Counted from the first letter of the stretch, positions 8,229-16,200 are shown. The stretch: DNA of 20,615 nt from Propionibacteriaceae bacterium (GCA_031255975.1 JAIRRM010000058.1:1-20615); one strand, 5' to 3'. Made by a program: numbers and translations. Notes: generated by a model not told the origin, from the sequence alone.

Positions 8229-9284
8229 TTAAACTTCGGGGAAGGTGGAGGTGTCGATTACATAGCGGTAGCGCACCTTCGACGCCACCACGTTGTCGTA
8301 CGCCTGGGTGATCTGGTCGCCGGAGATGACCTCGACCTGCGGCACGATGCCGTGTTCGCCACAGAAGTTCAGCATCTCCTGGGTTTCGGCGATTCCTCCG
8401 ATCATGGACGCGGCCACCACAGCCCTGGTGCCACACAGCGCCCGTAGCGACAACTGCGATTTCCCGGCGGGCATACCGACATCGACAAACGCGCCACCCG
8501 GTTTGCAGGTGGCGACCAGTGAGGTGATGTCTTCTTCGGCGGCGACGGTGCTGAGCACCAGGTCAAACTTTCCGGCTACGCTCCGCAGCGCGCCTTTCTC
8601 CGACGTGGCCACGTAATCGATTGCGCCGAAGCGACGTCCGTCTGCTTCTTTACTCATGGTCTGCGAGATCACGCTCACCTCAGCGCCCATGGCGACGGCG
8701 ATTTTGACGGCGACGTGACCCAACCCGCCCATGCCGACGATGGCCACCTGTTTACCCGGCCCGGCACCCCACTTTTTCAGCGGGGAGTACGTGGTGATTC
8801 CGGCGCACAGCAGCGGTGCGGCCTCTGCCAGTGGCAGCGACTCGGGAATATGCAGCAGGTATTTTTCATCCACGGTGATGGCGGTGGAGTAGCCGCCGTC
8901 GGTGTAGTTGCCGTAGTGGTCGAGGCAGTTGTACGTCCAGATGGTGCGCCCCGTCCCGGTGCAGAACTGTTCCAACCCGGCCTGGCAGTTATCGCACTCC
9001 CGGCAGGAATCCACAAAGCAGCCGACACCGACATGGTCGCCCACCTTGAACCCGGTGACATTTTCACCCACCTGGGTGACGATGCCCGCCAGTTCGTGTC
9101 CGGGCACCAGCGGGTAATGCGCCGGGCCCCATTCGCTGCGGGCGGTATGAATATCGGAGTGGCAGATGCCGGCGAACAGCACATCGAACAGCACCTCGGT
9201 GGGGCCGGGTTCACGGCGTTCGATACTGGTGGGGTGGAAAGCCCCGTCGGGGGAGTCGATGCAATACGCACGGGCAGTGGGCAT
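8229..9284 (-). CDS. Zinc-dependent alcohol dehydrogenase, CAD/AdhC type
   Basis: This 351-residue medium-chain dehydrogenase probably interconverts alcohols and aldehydes with NADP(H). The frame could open at 9311, but an AAAGGA site (minus strand, 9297-9292) fits the ATG at 9284. Counting from there, catalytic zinc ligands are Cys41, His63 with Glu64, and Cys160. The structural zinc is held by Cys94, Cys97, Cys100 and Cys108. The nucleotide-binding motif GMGGLGHVA is at 184-192. Overall it resembles YahK of E. coli and mycobacterial AdhC, which act on a range of aldehydes (family knowledge). It starts 50 bp after the DUF177 gene and is followed after 10 bp by the aldo/keto reductase. A 5-bp dyad (GTCTC, GAGAC, 9313-9327) lies between it and DUF177. 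Confidence 0.94.
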   Translation of the reverse strand: MPTARAYCIDSPDGAFHPTSIERREPGPTEVLFDVLFAGICHSDIHTARSEWGPAHYPLVPGHELAGIVTQVGENVTGFKVGDHVGVGCFVDSCRECDNCQAGLEQFCTGTGRTIWTYNCLDHYGNYTDGGYSTAITVDEKYLLHIPESLPLAEAAPLLCAGITTYSPLKKWGAGPGKQVAIVGMGGLGHVAVKIAVAMGAEVSVISQTMSKEADGRRFGAIDYVATSEKGALRSVAGKFDLVLSTVAAEEDITSLVATCKPGGAFVDVGMPAGKSQLSLRALCGTRAVVAASMIGGIAETQEMLNFCGEHGIVPQVEVISGDQITQAYDNVVASKVRYRYVIDTSTFPEV

Positions 9285-9334
9285 GGGATCATCCTTTCGT
9301 CGCCCTCCCATTGTCTCATGGCGAGACGGCCCGG

Positions 9335-9853
9335 TTAGTCGAGATTGAGCGCTTTGAGCGCCTCCCAGCGGGCATCCGTCGGGGCGTCTTCATGGGAGTG
9401 GCGCGGGTCATCATTGCGGTTGCGGCCACAAATGGGGCAGAGGCCGAGACAGTCGGGGCGGCAGAGTGGGTTGATGGGCAGTTCCAGCACCACCGCCTCA
9501 CGTAGCGCCGGGTCGAGGTCGATCTGTTCATCCACCACGTAAAGGTCGTCTTCCTCCGCCTCGCGGCCAGGGTAGAAGTACAACTCATCAATGGTGAAGC
9601 TGTCGTCGTACGCGACGCTCGCCAGACAGCGCACACAGGAGCCCAGCAGCCTGGCGGTGGCGGTGCCGGTGACCAAGATGCCCTCTCCAGCGGATTGCAG
9701 CACCAGGTCGAGCGCGATGGGCGAGCCTTCGGGCACCCCGATCATCTCCACACCGAGATCGGCTGGGGCGTCGATTTCGCGGCGCGTCTTTTTCATCTCA
9801 CCGGCGCGACGGGGCAGTTCGTGGGTGCCAAGAACTAGGTCGTTAGCGCTCAT
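9335..9853 (-). CDS. DUF177 (YceD-like) protein
   Basis: This 172-residue protein belongs to the YceD/DUF177 family, whose members are linked to 23S rRNA accumulation and usually sit just before rpmF. The family core is recognisable: GSCVRCL (Cys73, Cys76), DELY, an acidic stretch around 98-115, then LPINPLCRPDCLGLCP. The four later cysteines (131, 135, 139, 142) look like a metal-binding knuckle. I chose the ATG at 9853 over the GTG at 9877. TAGGCT (9866-9861 on the minus strand) sits 7 nt before that ATG, which fits leaderless transcription, and the family begins close to this point. The usual partner rpmF (ribosomal protein L32) is not downstream; an alcohol dehydrogenase is. Confidence 0.9.
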   Translation of the reverse strand: MSANDLVLGTHELPRRAGEMKKTRREIDAPADLGVEMIGVPEGSPIALDLVLQSAGEGILVTGTATARLLGSCVRCLASVAYDDSFTIDELYFYPGREAEEDDLYVVDEQIDLDPALREAVVLELPINPLCRPDCLGLCPICGRNRNDDPRHSHEDAPTDARWEALKALNLD

Positions 9854-9860
9854 GGTGAAA

Positions 9861-9866
9861 AGCCTA
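9861..9866 (-). promoter_or_regulatory. Probable -10 element (TAGGCT) for leaderless DUF177 gene
   Basis: On the minus strand TAGGCT is followed by 7 nt and the ATG at 9853. The hexamer is identical to the one before recG. No Shine-Dalgarno sequence lies between. It implies that DUF177 is transcribed on its own as well as with coaD. Confidence 0.55.
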
Positions 9867-9914
9867 CCAACCGGCACGCTAAGCTCACCTGTCGGCTGAG
9901 CGGCGACCGCTACG

Positions 9915-10418
9915 TCAACTGGTGGCGGTTTCGGCGACTTTGGCGAGTATCGCGGCGTTCACCGCCGGCGGCACAAACTCCGATACGTCCGCCCCATTCC
10001 AAGCGCATTCGCGCATCATGGTAGACGATACGGTGCCCCATTCCCGCCCGCCCGGCAGCAGCACCGTATCCACTTGTGACAAGGAGTTATTCATATGGTG
10101 CTGCTGTAGTTCGTAGTCGAAATCGGTGGAGAAACGTAACCCTTTGACGATCACCTCTGCCCCGAGCCGTTCGCAGAACCGCACCAGCAACCCGGTGAGC
10201 TGCACCACCCGCACATTCGGGAGATGGGCCAGCGCGTCGGCGGTGAGCCGTAGTCGTTCATCCATGCTGAACATGTAGTTCTTGGTGGTGTTGGTGCCGA
10301 CCGCCACGATGACCTCACCGAACAGTCGGGCGGCACGCGAGATGATGTCGATGTGTCCGTAGGTGATGGGGTCGAACGAGCCGGGGCACACCGCCCGCAC
10401 CACGTCAGTTTCCGACAT
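9915..10418 (-). CDS. coaD: Phosphopantetheine adenylyltransferase
   Basis: CoaD transfers AMP from ATP to 4'-phosphopantetheine, the fourth step of coenzyme A synthesis. The true start is the ATG at 10418, preceded by AAAAGGAGG on the minus strand; the frame stays open for another 139 codons upstream only because it shadows rsmD. The 167-residue product has the nucleotidyltransferase motif GSFDPITYGH at 13-22. ATP-binding segments include KGLRFSTDFDYELQ and the VSSTMMRE motif at 130-137. The length is typical. The start lies 14 bp inside the end of rsmD, so the two are translationally coupled, as is usual for this pair. 61 bp separate its stop from the DUF177 start. Confidence 0.97.
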   Translation of the reverse strand: MSETDVVRAVCPGSFDPITYGHIDIISRAARLFGEVIVAVGTNTTKNYMFSMDERLRLTADALAHLPNVRVVQLTGLLVRFCERLGAEVIVKGLRFSTDFDYELQQHHMNNSLSQVDTVLLPGGREWGTVSSTMMRECAWNGADVSEFVPPAVNAAILAKVAETATS

Positions 10419-11076
10419 CTGTCGCCTCCTTTTGATCGCGCCCATTGCGAGGTTGATCCTGGCCCGGTTCTTCCGGGGTCTCGCCGAGCATCGGGTCGGC
10501 ACCGCGGTCGCCGTAATAGATGACGGTCTCACCGTAGCTTTTTTGCCATTGTCGCTCCACCTCGCTGGGCCATTCGAACGGCTCGCTTCGACTGGAGCGC
10601 TCCACCACGATGACGCCATCGTCGGCGAACCAACCGCAGCGGGTGATGGCGGCGAGGCAGCGCTCAATCTCGTCGTTGCCGGTGTCGTAGGGCGGGTCCA
10701 GGAAGATGATGTCAAAGGGGGCAGCCGGGCCGCCGAGGTACTGTGCCACCTGGTTGGCGACCACCCGCACCTCCAGCCGTAACGCGGCGACGTTGTCGCG
10801 GATCGACTTGGTGGCGTTGGCATCGCGCTCCACACAGGTCACGGGGGACGCGCCTCGACTGGCCGCCTCCAGCCCCATCGCGCCGGAGCCCGCGTACAGA
10901 TCGAGGAAACTGATGCCCTCGAACTGCCGCGCCGAATCGACAGCCGCGGAACCGGCCCAGTCCACCAGCGTGTTGAATACGGCTTCGCGAACCCGGTCGG
11001 TGGTGGGACGGGTCGCCGAACCACGCGGCATACGGATGGCCGTCCCTTTGGCGGCACCCGCGATGATACGGCTCAT
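10405..11076 (-). CDS. rsmD: 16S rRNA (guanine(966)-N2)-methyltransferase
   Basis: RsmD methylates G966 of 16S rRNA with S-adenosylmethionine. The N-terminal RIIAGAAKG and RPTTDRVREAVFN segments are characteristic. The SAM-binding motif DLYAGSGAMGLEA is at 59-71, and the catalytic DPPY motif is at 127-130. The body ends near residue 190; the remaining 33 residues are an acidic, Gln- and Asp-rich tail that is absent from short relatives and overlaps the coaD ribosome site. AGGAGC on the minus strand supports the ATG. A TAGGCT -10-like element lies about 25 nt upstream. It is the first gene of the minus-strand block and divergent from rnj. Confidence 0.96.
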   Translation of the reverse strand: MSRIIAGAAKGTAIRMPRGSATRPTTDRVREAVFNTLVDWAGSAAVDSARQFEGISFLDLYAGSGAMGLEAASRGASPVTCVERDANATKSIRDNVAALRLEVRVVANQVAQYLGGPAAPFDIIFLDPPYDTGNDEIERCLAAITRCGWFADDGVIVVERSSRSEPFEWPSEVERQWQKSYGETVIYYGDRGADPMLGETPEEPGQDQPRNGRDQKEATDVGN

Positions 11077-11099
11077 CGTCGCTCCTGTCGTCGCGCAAC

Positions 11100-11105
11100 A
11101 GCCTA
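11100..11105 (-). promoter_or_regulatory. Probable -10 element (TAGGCT) for rsmD-coaD
   Basis: Read on the minus strand, TAGGCT lies 23 nt before the rsmD ATG, leaving room for a short leader that carries the AGGAGC ribosome site. The hexamer is the same as that before recG and the DUF177 gene. The -35 region is not recognisable. Confidence 0.45.
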
Positions 11106-11385
11106 GACGATGGCGCGGGAAGTGGGGTGAGACGGCCAGTCAGCGATGCGCCGTTTCGGGATATGGGCGCAAATGCCGCTCGCTGTTCGCCGGCTTACGT
11201 TTTCACGCTGAGGGGCGGAGGAGGCAGTATTCCTCGTCCCATCTCTCTTGCCAACCTGACCGCTGGCGGCTTACTTGGGGTGGCATCAGCTGGGTGGCGG
11301 CGAAGTAGTGACAAAATCACCGCGCGATTGCCCCGGCTCCAGCGTTCTCCTGGTTAACCGTCTCACTCTTGGTGGAACCTGGCGG

Positions 11386-11391
11386 TACGCT
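11386..11391 (+). promoter_or_regulatory. Probable -10 element (TACGCT) for leaderless rnj
   Basis: TACGCT lies 6 nt before the GTG at 11398, with no ribosome binding site in between. This supports starting rnj at 11398 rather than at the first codon of the open frame, 41 codons earlier. Confidence 0.55.
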
Positions 11392-11397
11392 GGCTAT

Positions 11398-13083
11398 GTG
11401 ACACCTGTGCTACAGCCCCCGACCGCACTCGCCCCCGGTACCCTCCGTATCATCCCACTTGGCGGTCTGGGCGACGTGGGGCGCAACATGACGGCGTTTG
11501 AGCTGTCGGGCGAGATTCTGCTGGTCGATTGCGGTGTGCTTTTCCCGGATGATTCGCAGCCGGGCATCGATCTGATCCTGCCCGCTCTGGACTATCTGGA
11601 TGCTCGCTTGGACGATGTGGTGGCTCTGGTGCTCACCCACGGTCATGAGGATCACATCGGCGCGGTGCCGTACCTATTGCGGCGGCGTAGCGACATCCCG
11701 GTGTACGGGTCGCGGCTCACGCTGGCGCTGCTGGAGGCGAAGGTGAAGGAGCACCGGCTACGCGATACCTCGTTCCACTCCGTCGCCGACGGCGACCGGG
11801 TGCGAGTGGGCGCGGGTTTCGACTGCGAGTTTTTGGCAGTCACCCACTCCATTCCGGATGCACTGGCCGTCGCTATTCGTACCGGAGCCGGCACCGTGTT
11901 GCACACCGGTGACTTCAAGATGGATCAACTGCCGTTGGATGGCCGGATCACCGATTTACGTGGCTTCGCCCGGTTGGGGGCCGAGGGCGTCGATCTGCTC
12001 ATGGCCGATTCCACCAACGCCGAGGTGAGCGGCTTCACCCCATTGGAGCGGGACGTTCACCCGGCGCTGGAACGGGTATTCACCCAGGCCAAGCAGAAGC
12101 TGGTGGTGGCGTGCTTCGCCTCGCACGTACACCGGGTGCAGCAGCTTATGGATCTGGCGGTGGAGCACGGGCGCAAGGTGTGTTACGTGGGGCGTTCCAT
12201 GCTGCGTAACATGGCCATCGCCCGTGAATTGGGCTATTTACGGGTGCCCGGCGACACCCTCATCGAATTGAACGACCTGGAGCGTTACCCAGACGACAAG
12301 GTGGTGATCGTCTCCACCGGCAGTCAGGGCGAACCGCTCTCTGCGCTGTCGCGGATGGCCAACCGGGAGCATCCGATCATCGGCATCAAGCCAGGCGACA
12401 CGGTGCTGCTGGCGTCGTCGTTGATACCTGGCAACGAGAACTCGGTGTTTCGGGTGGTAAACGGGCTGGTGAAGCTCGGCGCGAATGTGGTGCACAAGGG
12501 TAAGGCGTTGGTGCATGTGTCGGGGCATGCCTCGGCGGGTGAACTGCTCTACCTCTACAACATCGTGCGACCGAAGAACGCCATGCCGATCCACGGTGAG
12601 CCCCGGCATCTGGTCGCCAACGCCGAGTTGGCCAAGGCCACCGGAGTGCCCGCCGACCGGGTGGTGGTGGCCGATGACGGCGATGTGATCGATCTGGTGA
12701 ATGGCCATGCCAAACCGGTGGGCAAGGTGGACGCCTCCTACATTTTCGTGGATGGTTCGACGGTGGGCGACGTGTCGGAGACCGAACTCACCGACCGTCG
12801 GGTGCTGGGCGAGGAAGGTTTCATCTCGGTGGTGGCTGCCGTCAATCTGCGTGGTGCCACGCTGGTGGCTGGGCCGGATCTGCACGCGCGAGGCTTTTTG
12901 GAGGGCGACGAAGTGTTCTCCGAAGTCACCGAGCAGGTACGTCTGGCATTGCAGCAGGCGTTGGATGCCGGTGCCGATGACGCGCACCAGTTACGTCAGA
13001 TCGCCAGACGCACCGTCGGTGCCTGGGTGGCGAAGACGTATCGGGCCCGTCCGATGATCGTCCCCGTCATCATCGCCGTGTAA
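11398..13083 (+). CDS. rnj: Ribonuclease J
   Basis: This 561-residue metallo-beta-lactamase/beta-CASP nuclease has endo- and 5'-3' exonuclease activity in mRNA decay and rRNA maturation. The zinc-binding HGHEDH motif is at 81-86. Further motifs in order are HTGDFKMD, ADSTNAE, the beta-CASP segment CFASHVHRVQQ, STGSQGEP and HVSGHAS. The frame is open from 11275, but the first 41 codons look non-homologous and lack a ribosome site. The GTG at 11398 has a TACGCT element 6 nt upstream, and the resulting length is typical. The C-terminus PMIVPVIIAV is the usual kind of ending. The last 28 coding bases recur, with changes, as spacer of the repeat array that follows immediately. Confidence 0.96.
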   Translation: MTPVLQPPTALAPGTLRIIPLGGLGDVGRNMTAFELSGEILLVDCGVLFPDDSQPGIDLILPALDYLDARLDDVVALVLTHGHEDHIGAVPYLLRRRSDIPVYGSRLTLALLEAKVKEHRLRDTSFHSVADGDRVRVGAGFDCEFLAVTHSIPDALAVAIRTGAGTVLHTGDFKMDQLPLDGRITDLRGFARLGAEGVDLLMADSTNAEVSGFTPLERDVHPALERVFTQAKQKLVVACFASHVHRVQQLMDLAVEHGRKVCYVGRSMLRNMAIARELGYLRVPGDTLIELNDLERYPDDKVVIVSTGSQGEPLSALSRMANREHPIIGIKPGDTVLLASSLIPGNENSVFRVVNGLVKLGANVVHKGKALVHVSGHASAGELLYLYNIVRPKNAMPIHGEPRHLVANAELAKATGVPADRVVVADDGDVIDLVNGHAKPVGKVDASYIFVDGSTVGDVSETELTDRRVLGEEGFISVVAAVNLRGATLVAGPDLHARGFLEGDEVFSEVTEQVRLALQQALDAGADDAHQLRQIARRTVGAWVAKTYRARPMIVPVIIAV

Positions 13084-13445
13084 GGCTAGCCCCCGTCATT
13101 CCGGCCTCTGAGCCGGAATCTCAGGATGATCGTCTCCATCATCATCGCTATGTGGGGCTGGTCCTCGTCATTCCGGCCTCTGAGCCGGAATCTCAGGATG
13201 ATTGCCCTCGTCGTAGTCGCCGGTGGGGCTAGTCCCCGTCATTCCGGCCTCTGAGCCGGAATCTCATGGTGATCTTCCTCGTCGTCGTTGCTGTGTGGGG
13301 CTAGTCCTCGTCATTCCGGCCTCTGAGCCGGAATCTCAGGATGATTGCCCTCGTCGTAGTCGCCGGTGGGGCTGGTCCTCGTCATTCCGGCCTTTGAGCC
13401 GGAATCTCAGGATGATCGTCTCCATCATCATCGCCAGGTGGGGCC
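13053..13445 (+). repeat. Five-palindrome tandem array, 71-72-bp units, partly derived from rnj 3' end
   Basis: Units begin near 13053 (inside rnj), 13125, 13197, 13268, 13340 and 13411; the last is cut short. Each full unit has a variable GATGATCGTC-type segment, a GTGGGGCT segment, then a palindrome. The arms ATTCCGGC and GCCGGAAT are separated by a 6-nt CTCTGA or CTTTGA loop. Palindromes lie at 13098-13119, 13170-13191, 13241-13262, 13313-13334 and 13384-13405. The 28 bases at 13125-13152 match the end of rnj (13053-13080) at 24 positions. The stop codon TAA is replaced by TGG in the next unit. Units 2 and 6 are alike, as are 3 and 5. The hairpins would form in RNA downstream of rnj and may serve as terminators or 3'-end protectors. 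Confidence 0.93.
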
Positions 13446-13624
13446 AAGCCTCCTGCCCACCAACTCACCTGAACAGCTGGTTTTGCGACATGATATTGCG
13501 ACGGGTTCAACCAGCGCCAGCCGCCAAAGGCGGGATTACCCGAACCACCGGCTTTGCATCGGCCCGCTGGAAGCGATTACACTAGCCGGGTTGCTGTTCG
13601 CAACCCCCACGTAAGGAGTTTGTC
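13446..13624 (+). other. rpmB upstream region
   Basis: After the array, this stretch holds a small hairpin (CCGCC 13521-13525, GGCGG 13529-13533, AAA loop), the rpmB promoter and the TAAGGAG ribosome site (13612-13618). The open frame that crosses it from 13223 is only the repeat read as protein and has no sign of being a gene. Confidence 0.5.
13554..13583 (+). promoter_or_regulatory. Probable rpmB promoter
   Basis: TTGCAT (13554-13559) and TACACT (13578-13583) are separated by 18 bp, a good sigma-70-type pair. The predicted transcript would begin about 13590 and carry a leader of about 35 nt with a TAAGGAG ribosome site. Confidence 0.6.
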
Positions 13625-13813
13625 ATGGCTGCTGTGTGCGACATCTGCGGCAAGGCCCCGAGTTTCGGGCACAACAAGCCTTGGTCGAAAAAGAAGACGC
13701 TGCGCCGTTGGAGCCCGAACATCCAGCGGGTGCGCGCCATCGTCGAAGGCGCTCCGGTACGGTTGCATGTATGTACCGGGTGCATCAAGTCCGGCAAGGT
13801 GAGCCGCGTCTGA
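13625..13813 (+). CDS. rpmB: 50S ribosomal protein L28
   Basis: This 62-residue ribosomal protein of the large subunit starts at an ATG with TAAGGAG at 13612-13618. It has the family's CDICGKAPSFGHN opening and the LRRWSPNIQ core. Cys5, Cys8, Cys50 and Cys53 make two CxxC pairs, so this is the zinc-binding form rather than a zinc-free paralogue. The usual SHS stretch in the loop is replaced by NKPWSKKKT. It is a single-gene unit with its own promoter and a strong terminator. Its position directly before recG is common in many bacteria. Confidence 0.95.
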   Translation: MAAVCDICGKAPSFGHNKPWSKKKTLRRWSPNIQRVRAIVEGAPVRLHVCTGCIKSGKVSRV

Positions 13814-13843
13814 AGCGTCCGGCGACAACCAGCCGATAACGAG

Positions 13844-13877
13844 CCCGCTTCCCGCTACCTACGCGGGGGCGGGTTTT
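13844..13877 (+). terminator. Intrinsic terminator of rpmB
   Basis: Two stacked 5-bp GC stems pair (CCCGC 13844-13848 with GCGGG 13869-13873, and CCCGC 13851-13855 with GCGGG 13863-13867) around a TACCTAC loop, followed by TTTT at 13874-13877. This is a textbook Rho-independent terminator. Confidence 0.88.
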
Positions 13878-13943
13878 CGCTTTCCCCGCCATCTTTGGGA
13901 ACACCTGCCACCAGGGGCGTCTTAAGAGAGCGAGATGAGCAAC

Positions 13944-13949
13944 TAGGCT
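13944..13949 (+). promoter_or_regulatory. Probable -10 element (TAGGCT) for leaderless recG
   Basis: TAGGCT lies 6 nt before the ATG at 13956 with no ribosome site between. The same hexamer precedes rsmD and the DUF177 gene. Confidence 0.6.
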
Positions 13950-13955
13950 TGTCTC

Positions 13956-16172
13956 ATGCCCGCCGTGTATCAGAGTGCGACGTATCAGGCGCTTGCCGCG
14001 CCGCTGGCAACCGTGCTGGGCGAGCCCACCGCGAAAGCGTTGCAGAAGTTGGGGCTGGTGAGCGTAGACGATCTGTTGCATCATCTGCCCCGGCGTTACT
14101 TATCCGGCACCGAGACCACCGATCTGGCGACCGTGCGGGTTGGCGCTAGCGTGGCGATGGTGGCCAGAGTACGGCGGGTGGATCGCCGCGAGGGCGGTCG
14201 GATGCCTCGGCTGGAGGTGTGGCTCACCGACGGTTCCGCCGAGCTACGCGCCACATTTTTTGGGCGTGACCACCTAATCGACTGGTGGCAGCGGCAGTTA
14301 TCGCTCGGCGTTAAAGGCATCTTCGTCGGCAAGGTGGGGGAGTTCAACGGGGCGTTGCAACTGTCGCACCCCGATTTCGTGATGCTGGACGAGCAGGGGC
14401 AGATAGTCGGGCGCGCCACCCAGGAGCACGAGGCGATGGTACGGCAGGTGAGCCGCGGCTCACTGGTGGGCATTTATGGGGCCACCGCGAAGCTGCCGAC
14501 GTGGCGTATCGCCGAATGTGTCGACATAGCGTTGGAAACCATCACCGGACTGCCGGACATACTGCCTGACGCGGTGGTGGCGCGCGAGGGGCTCCCCAGT
14601 CTTGTCGCGGCGTATCAAGGTGTACATCACCCGATGGATGAGGCGGAGCGCTTGCGCGGCACCGCGCGGCTCAAGTTCGACGAGGCGCTGGCGTTGCAAC
14701 TCACCATGGCCTATCGACGGCAGGCCGCTGCGGCGAATGCCGCTCCGATCATCGCGCGTCGGGGAGACGGCCTACTGGCCAGATTTGACGCCGAACTGTC
14801 CTTCCAACTGACCGCCGGGCAGCGGGAGGTGGGGGAGACGATCTTCGCTGAACTGGCGCGTCCCGCTCCGATGCAACGGCTGTTGCAGGGCGAAGTGGGA
14901 TCAGGCAAGACGGTGGTCGCGCTGCGTGCCATGCTGGCGGCGGTAGACGCCGGCTATCAGGCGGTGCTGCTGGCCCCCACCGAGGTGCTCGCGCAGCAAC
15001 ATGCCGCCAGCATCCAGGCACTGTTGGGCGCTGCCGCAAAAGGTGGCACTTTGGAGGCCGTGGGGCAGGGGCCGGCCACCGAAGTGGTGTTGCTCACCGG
15101 ATCGCTCGGCGCCATCGCTCGCCGTAACGCCTTGAACGCTATCGCCGCTGGGGCGGGGCTGGTGGTGGGCACCCACGCGCTGCTGCAATCTCGTGTCGAG
15201 TTCGCTGAACTGGGGCTTATCGTCATCGACGAGCAGCACCGTTTTGGGGTGGAGCAACGCAGCGTGTTGTCGGCCAAGGCCAAGACCCACCCGCATGTAC
15301 TGGTGATGACCGCCACCCCCATTCCGCGTTCCGTCGCCATGACTGTATTCGGCGATTTGGAGACCCTCACTCTCGCTGAGCTTCCGGCGGGCCGTCAGGA
15401 GGTACAGACCACCGTTGTCAATACCAGGGTTCATGCTGCCTGGTTGGATCGCGCCTGGGAGCGGGTGCGTGAGGAGGTCGGTAAGGGACGGCAGGTGTTC
15501 GTCGTCTGCCCACGCATCAGTGCCAAGGACGACGATGTGGCCGACGAATCCGATCCCGCCTGGCAACCTTCCGCGGCAGTAGAGCCGTTTGCCGCCGAAC
15601 TCGCCACCACGCTCGCCGGACTCAGGATGGCGGTGCTGCATGGCCAAATGGGGGCCGATGCGAAAACCCAGGTGATGTCCGATTTCAGTGCCGGTCGCAT
15701 CGATGTACTCGTCTCCACCACCGTCATCGAGGTGGGGATGGATCAGCCCAACGCCACCATGATGATAGTGATGGACGCCGACCGCTTCGGCGTCTCCCAG
15801 TTACATCAGCTACGTGGTCGTATCGGGCGCGGTGAGTACGCTGGAGTCTGTTTGCTGGTCACCCACACCGAGCCGGGTTCAGCTGCCGCCGAGCGACTGG
15901 CTGCTGTCGCCAGCATCCGGGATGGTTTTGCGCTGGCCGAGATCGACTTGGCACAGCGCCGCGAGGGGGACGTACTCGGTGCCAGTCAGTCCGGCAACCG
16001 CTCCACACTGCGACTGCTACGGGTCATTGATGACGCCGAACTGATTGCCCACGCTCGCGAGGTCGCTGAGCGGTTGGTCGCCGCCGACCCGGGGCGCGAC
16101 GACCCTCGCTTGGCCGACATAGTGGCCGCCGTCGAAGCCCGCTCCGCGGACGAATGGCTGGAACGCACCTGA
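13956..16172 (+). CDS. recG: ATP-dependent DNA helicase RecG
   Basis: RecG is a superfamily 2 helicase that remodels stalled forks and branched DNA. The 738-residue product has the N-terminal wedge with HHLPRRYL near 42-49 and an OB-fold region with GRMPRLEVWLTD and LRATFF. The helicase motifs follow: Walker A GEVGSGKT at 312-319, DEQH at 425-428, TATPIPRS, then the C-terminal helicase domain with TTVIEVGMD and LRGRIGRG. Length is slightly above the E. coli protein (about 690). The start at the ATG 13956 is supported by a TAGGCT element 6 nt upstream and by the homologous beginning. It follows rpmB and its terminator and precedes a lipoprotein gene transcribed separately. Confidence 0.97.
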   Translation: MPAVYQSATYQALAAPLATVLGEPTAKALQKLGLVSVDDLLHHLPRRYLSGTETTDLATVRVGASVAMVARVRRVDRREGGRMPRLEVWLTDGSAELRATFFGRDHLIDWWQRQLSLGVKGIFVGKVGEFNGALQLSHPDFVMLDEQGQIVGRATQEHEAMVRQVSRGSLVGIYGATAKLPTWRIAECVDIALETITGLPDILPDAVVAREGLPSLVAAYQGVHHPMDEAERLRGTARLKFDEALALQLTMAYRRQAAAANAAPIIARRGDGLLARFDAELSFQLTAGQREVGETIFAELARPAPMQRLLQGEVGSGKTVVALRAMLAAVDAGYQAVLLAPTEVLAQQHAASIQALLGAAAKGGTLEAVGQGPATEVVLLTGSLGAIARRNALNAIAAGAGLVVGTHALLQSRVEFAELGLIVIDEQHRFGVEQRSVLSAKAKTHPHVLVMTATPIPRSVAMTVFGDLETLTLAELPAGRQEVQTTVVNTRVHAAWLDRAWERVREEVGKGRQVFVVCPRISAKDDDVADESDPAWQPSAAVEPFAAELATTLAGLRMAVLHGQMGADAKTQVMSDFSAGRIDVLVSTTVIEVGMDQPNATMMIVMDADRFGVSQLHQLRGRIGRGEYAGVCLLVTHTEPGSAAAERLAAVASIRDGFALAEIDLAQRREGDVLGASQSGNRSTLRLLRVIDDAELIAHAREVAERLVAADPGRDDPRLADIVAAVEARSADEWLERT

Positions 16173-16200
16173 ACCGTAGCGTCCATCAAAATTACCAGAT

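Larger units (their letters stand above)
11077..11397. other. Divergent intergenic region between rsmD and rnj
   Basis: This 321-bp stretch separates two divergent genes. It holds the rsmD ribosome site and -10 element at its left end and the rnj -10 element at its right end. Open frames that cross it lack ribosome sites and family resemblance. I see no repeat of the palindrome family here. Confidence 0.5.

Noticed and set aside
10419..10835. 139-residue N-terminal extension of coaD
   Set aside because: It is antisense-free shadow of rsmD in another frame on the same strand, and the real coaD start has an excellent ribosome site.
12238..12987. 249-codon minus-strand frame inside rnj
   Set aside because: Shadow of a certain gene; no motifs or ribosome site.
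13095..13445. CRISPR array (repeats of about 36 bp spaced by about 36 bp)
   Set aside because: The spacing looks right, but the spacers are similar to each other and to the end of rnj, the repeat is a perfect palindrome with a short loop, and no cas gene is present.
13223..13585. 120-codon open frame with repeated VIPASEPES
   Set aside because: It is the palindrome array read as protein; it has no ribosome site and its period equals that of the DNA repeat.
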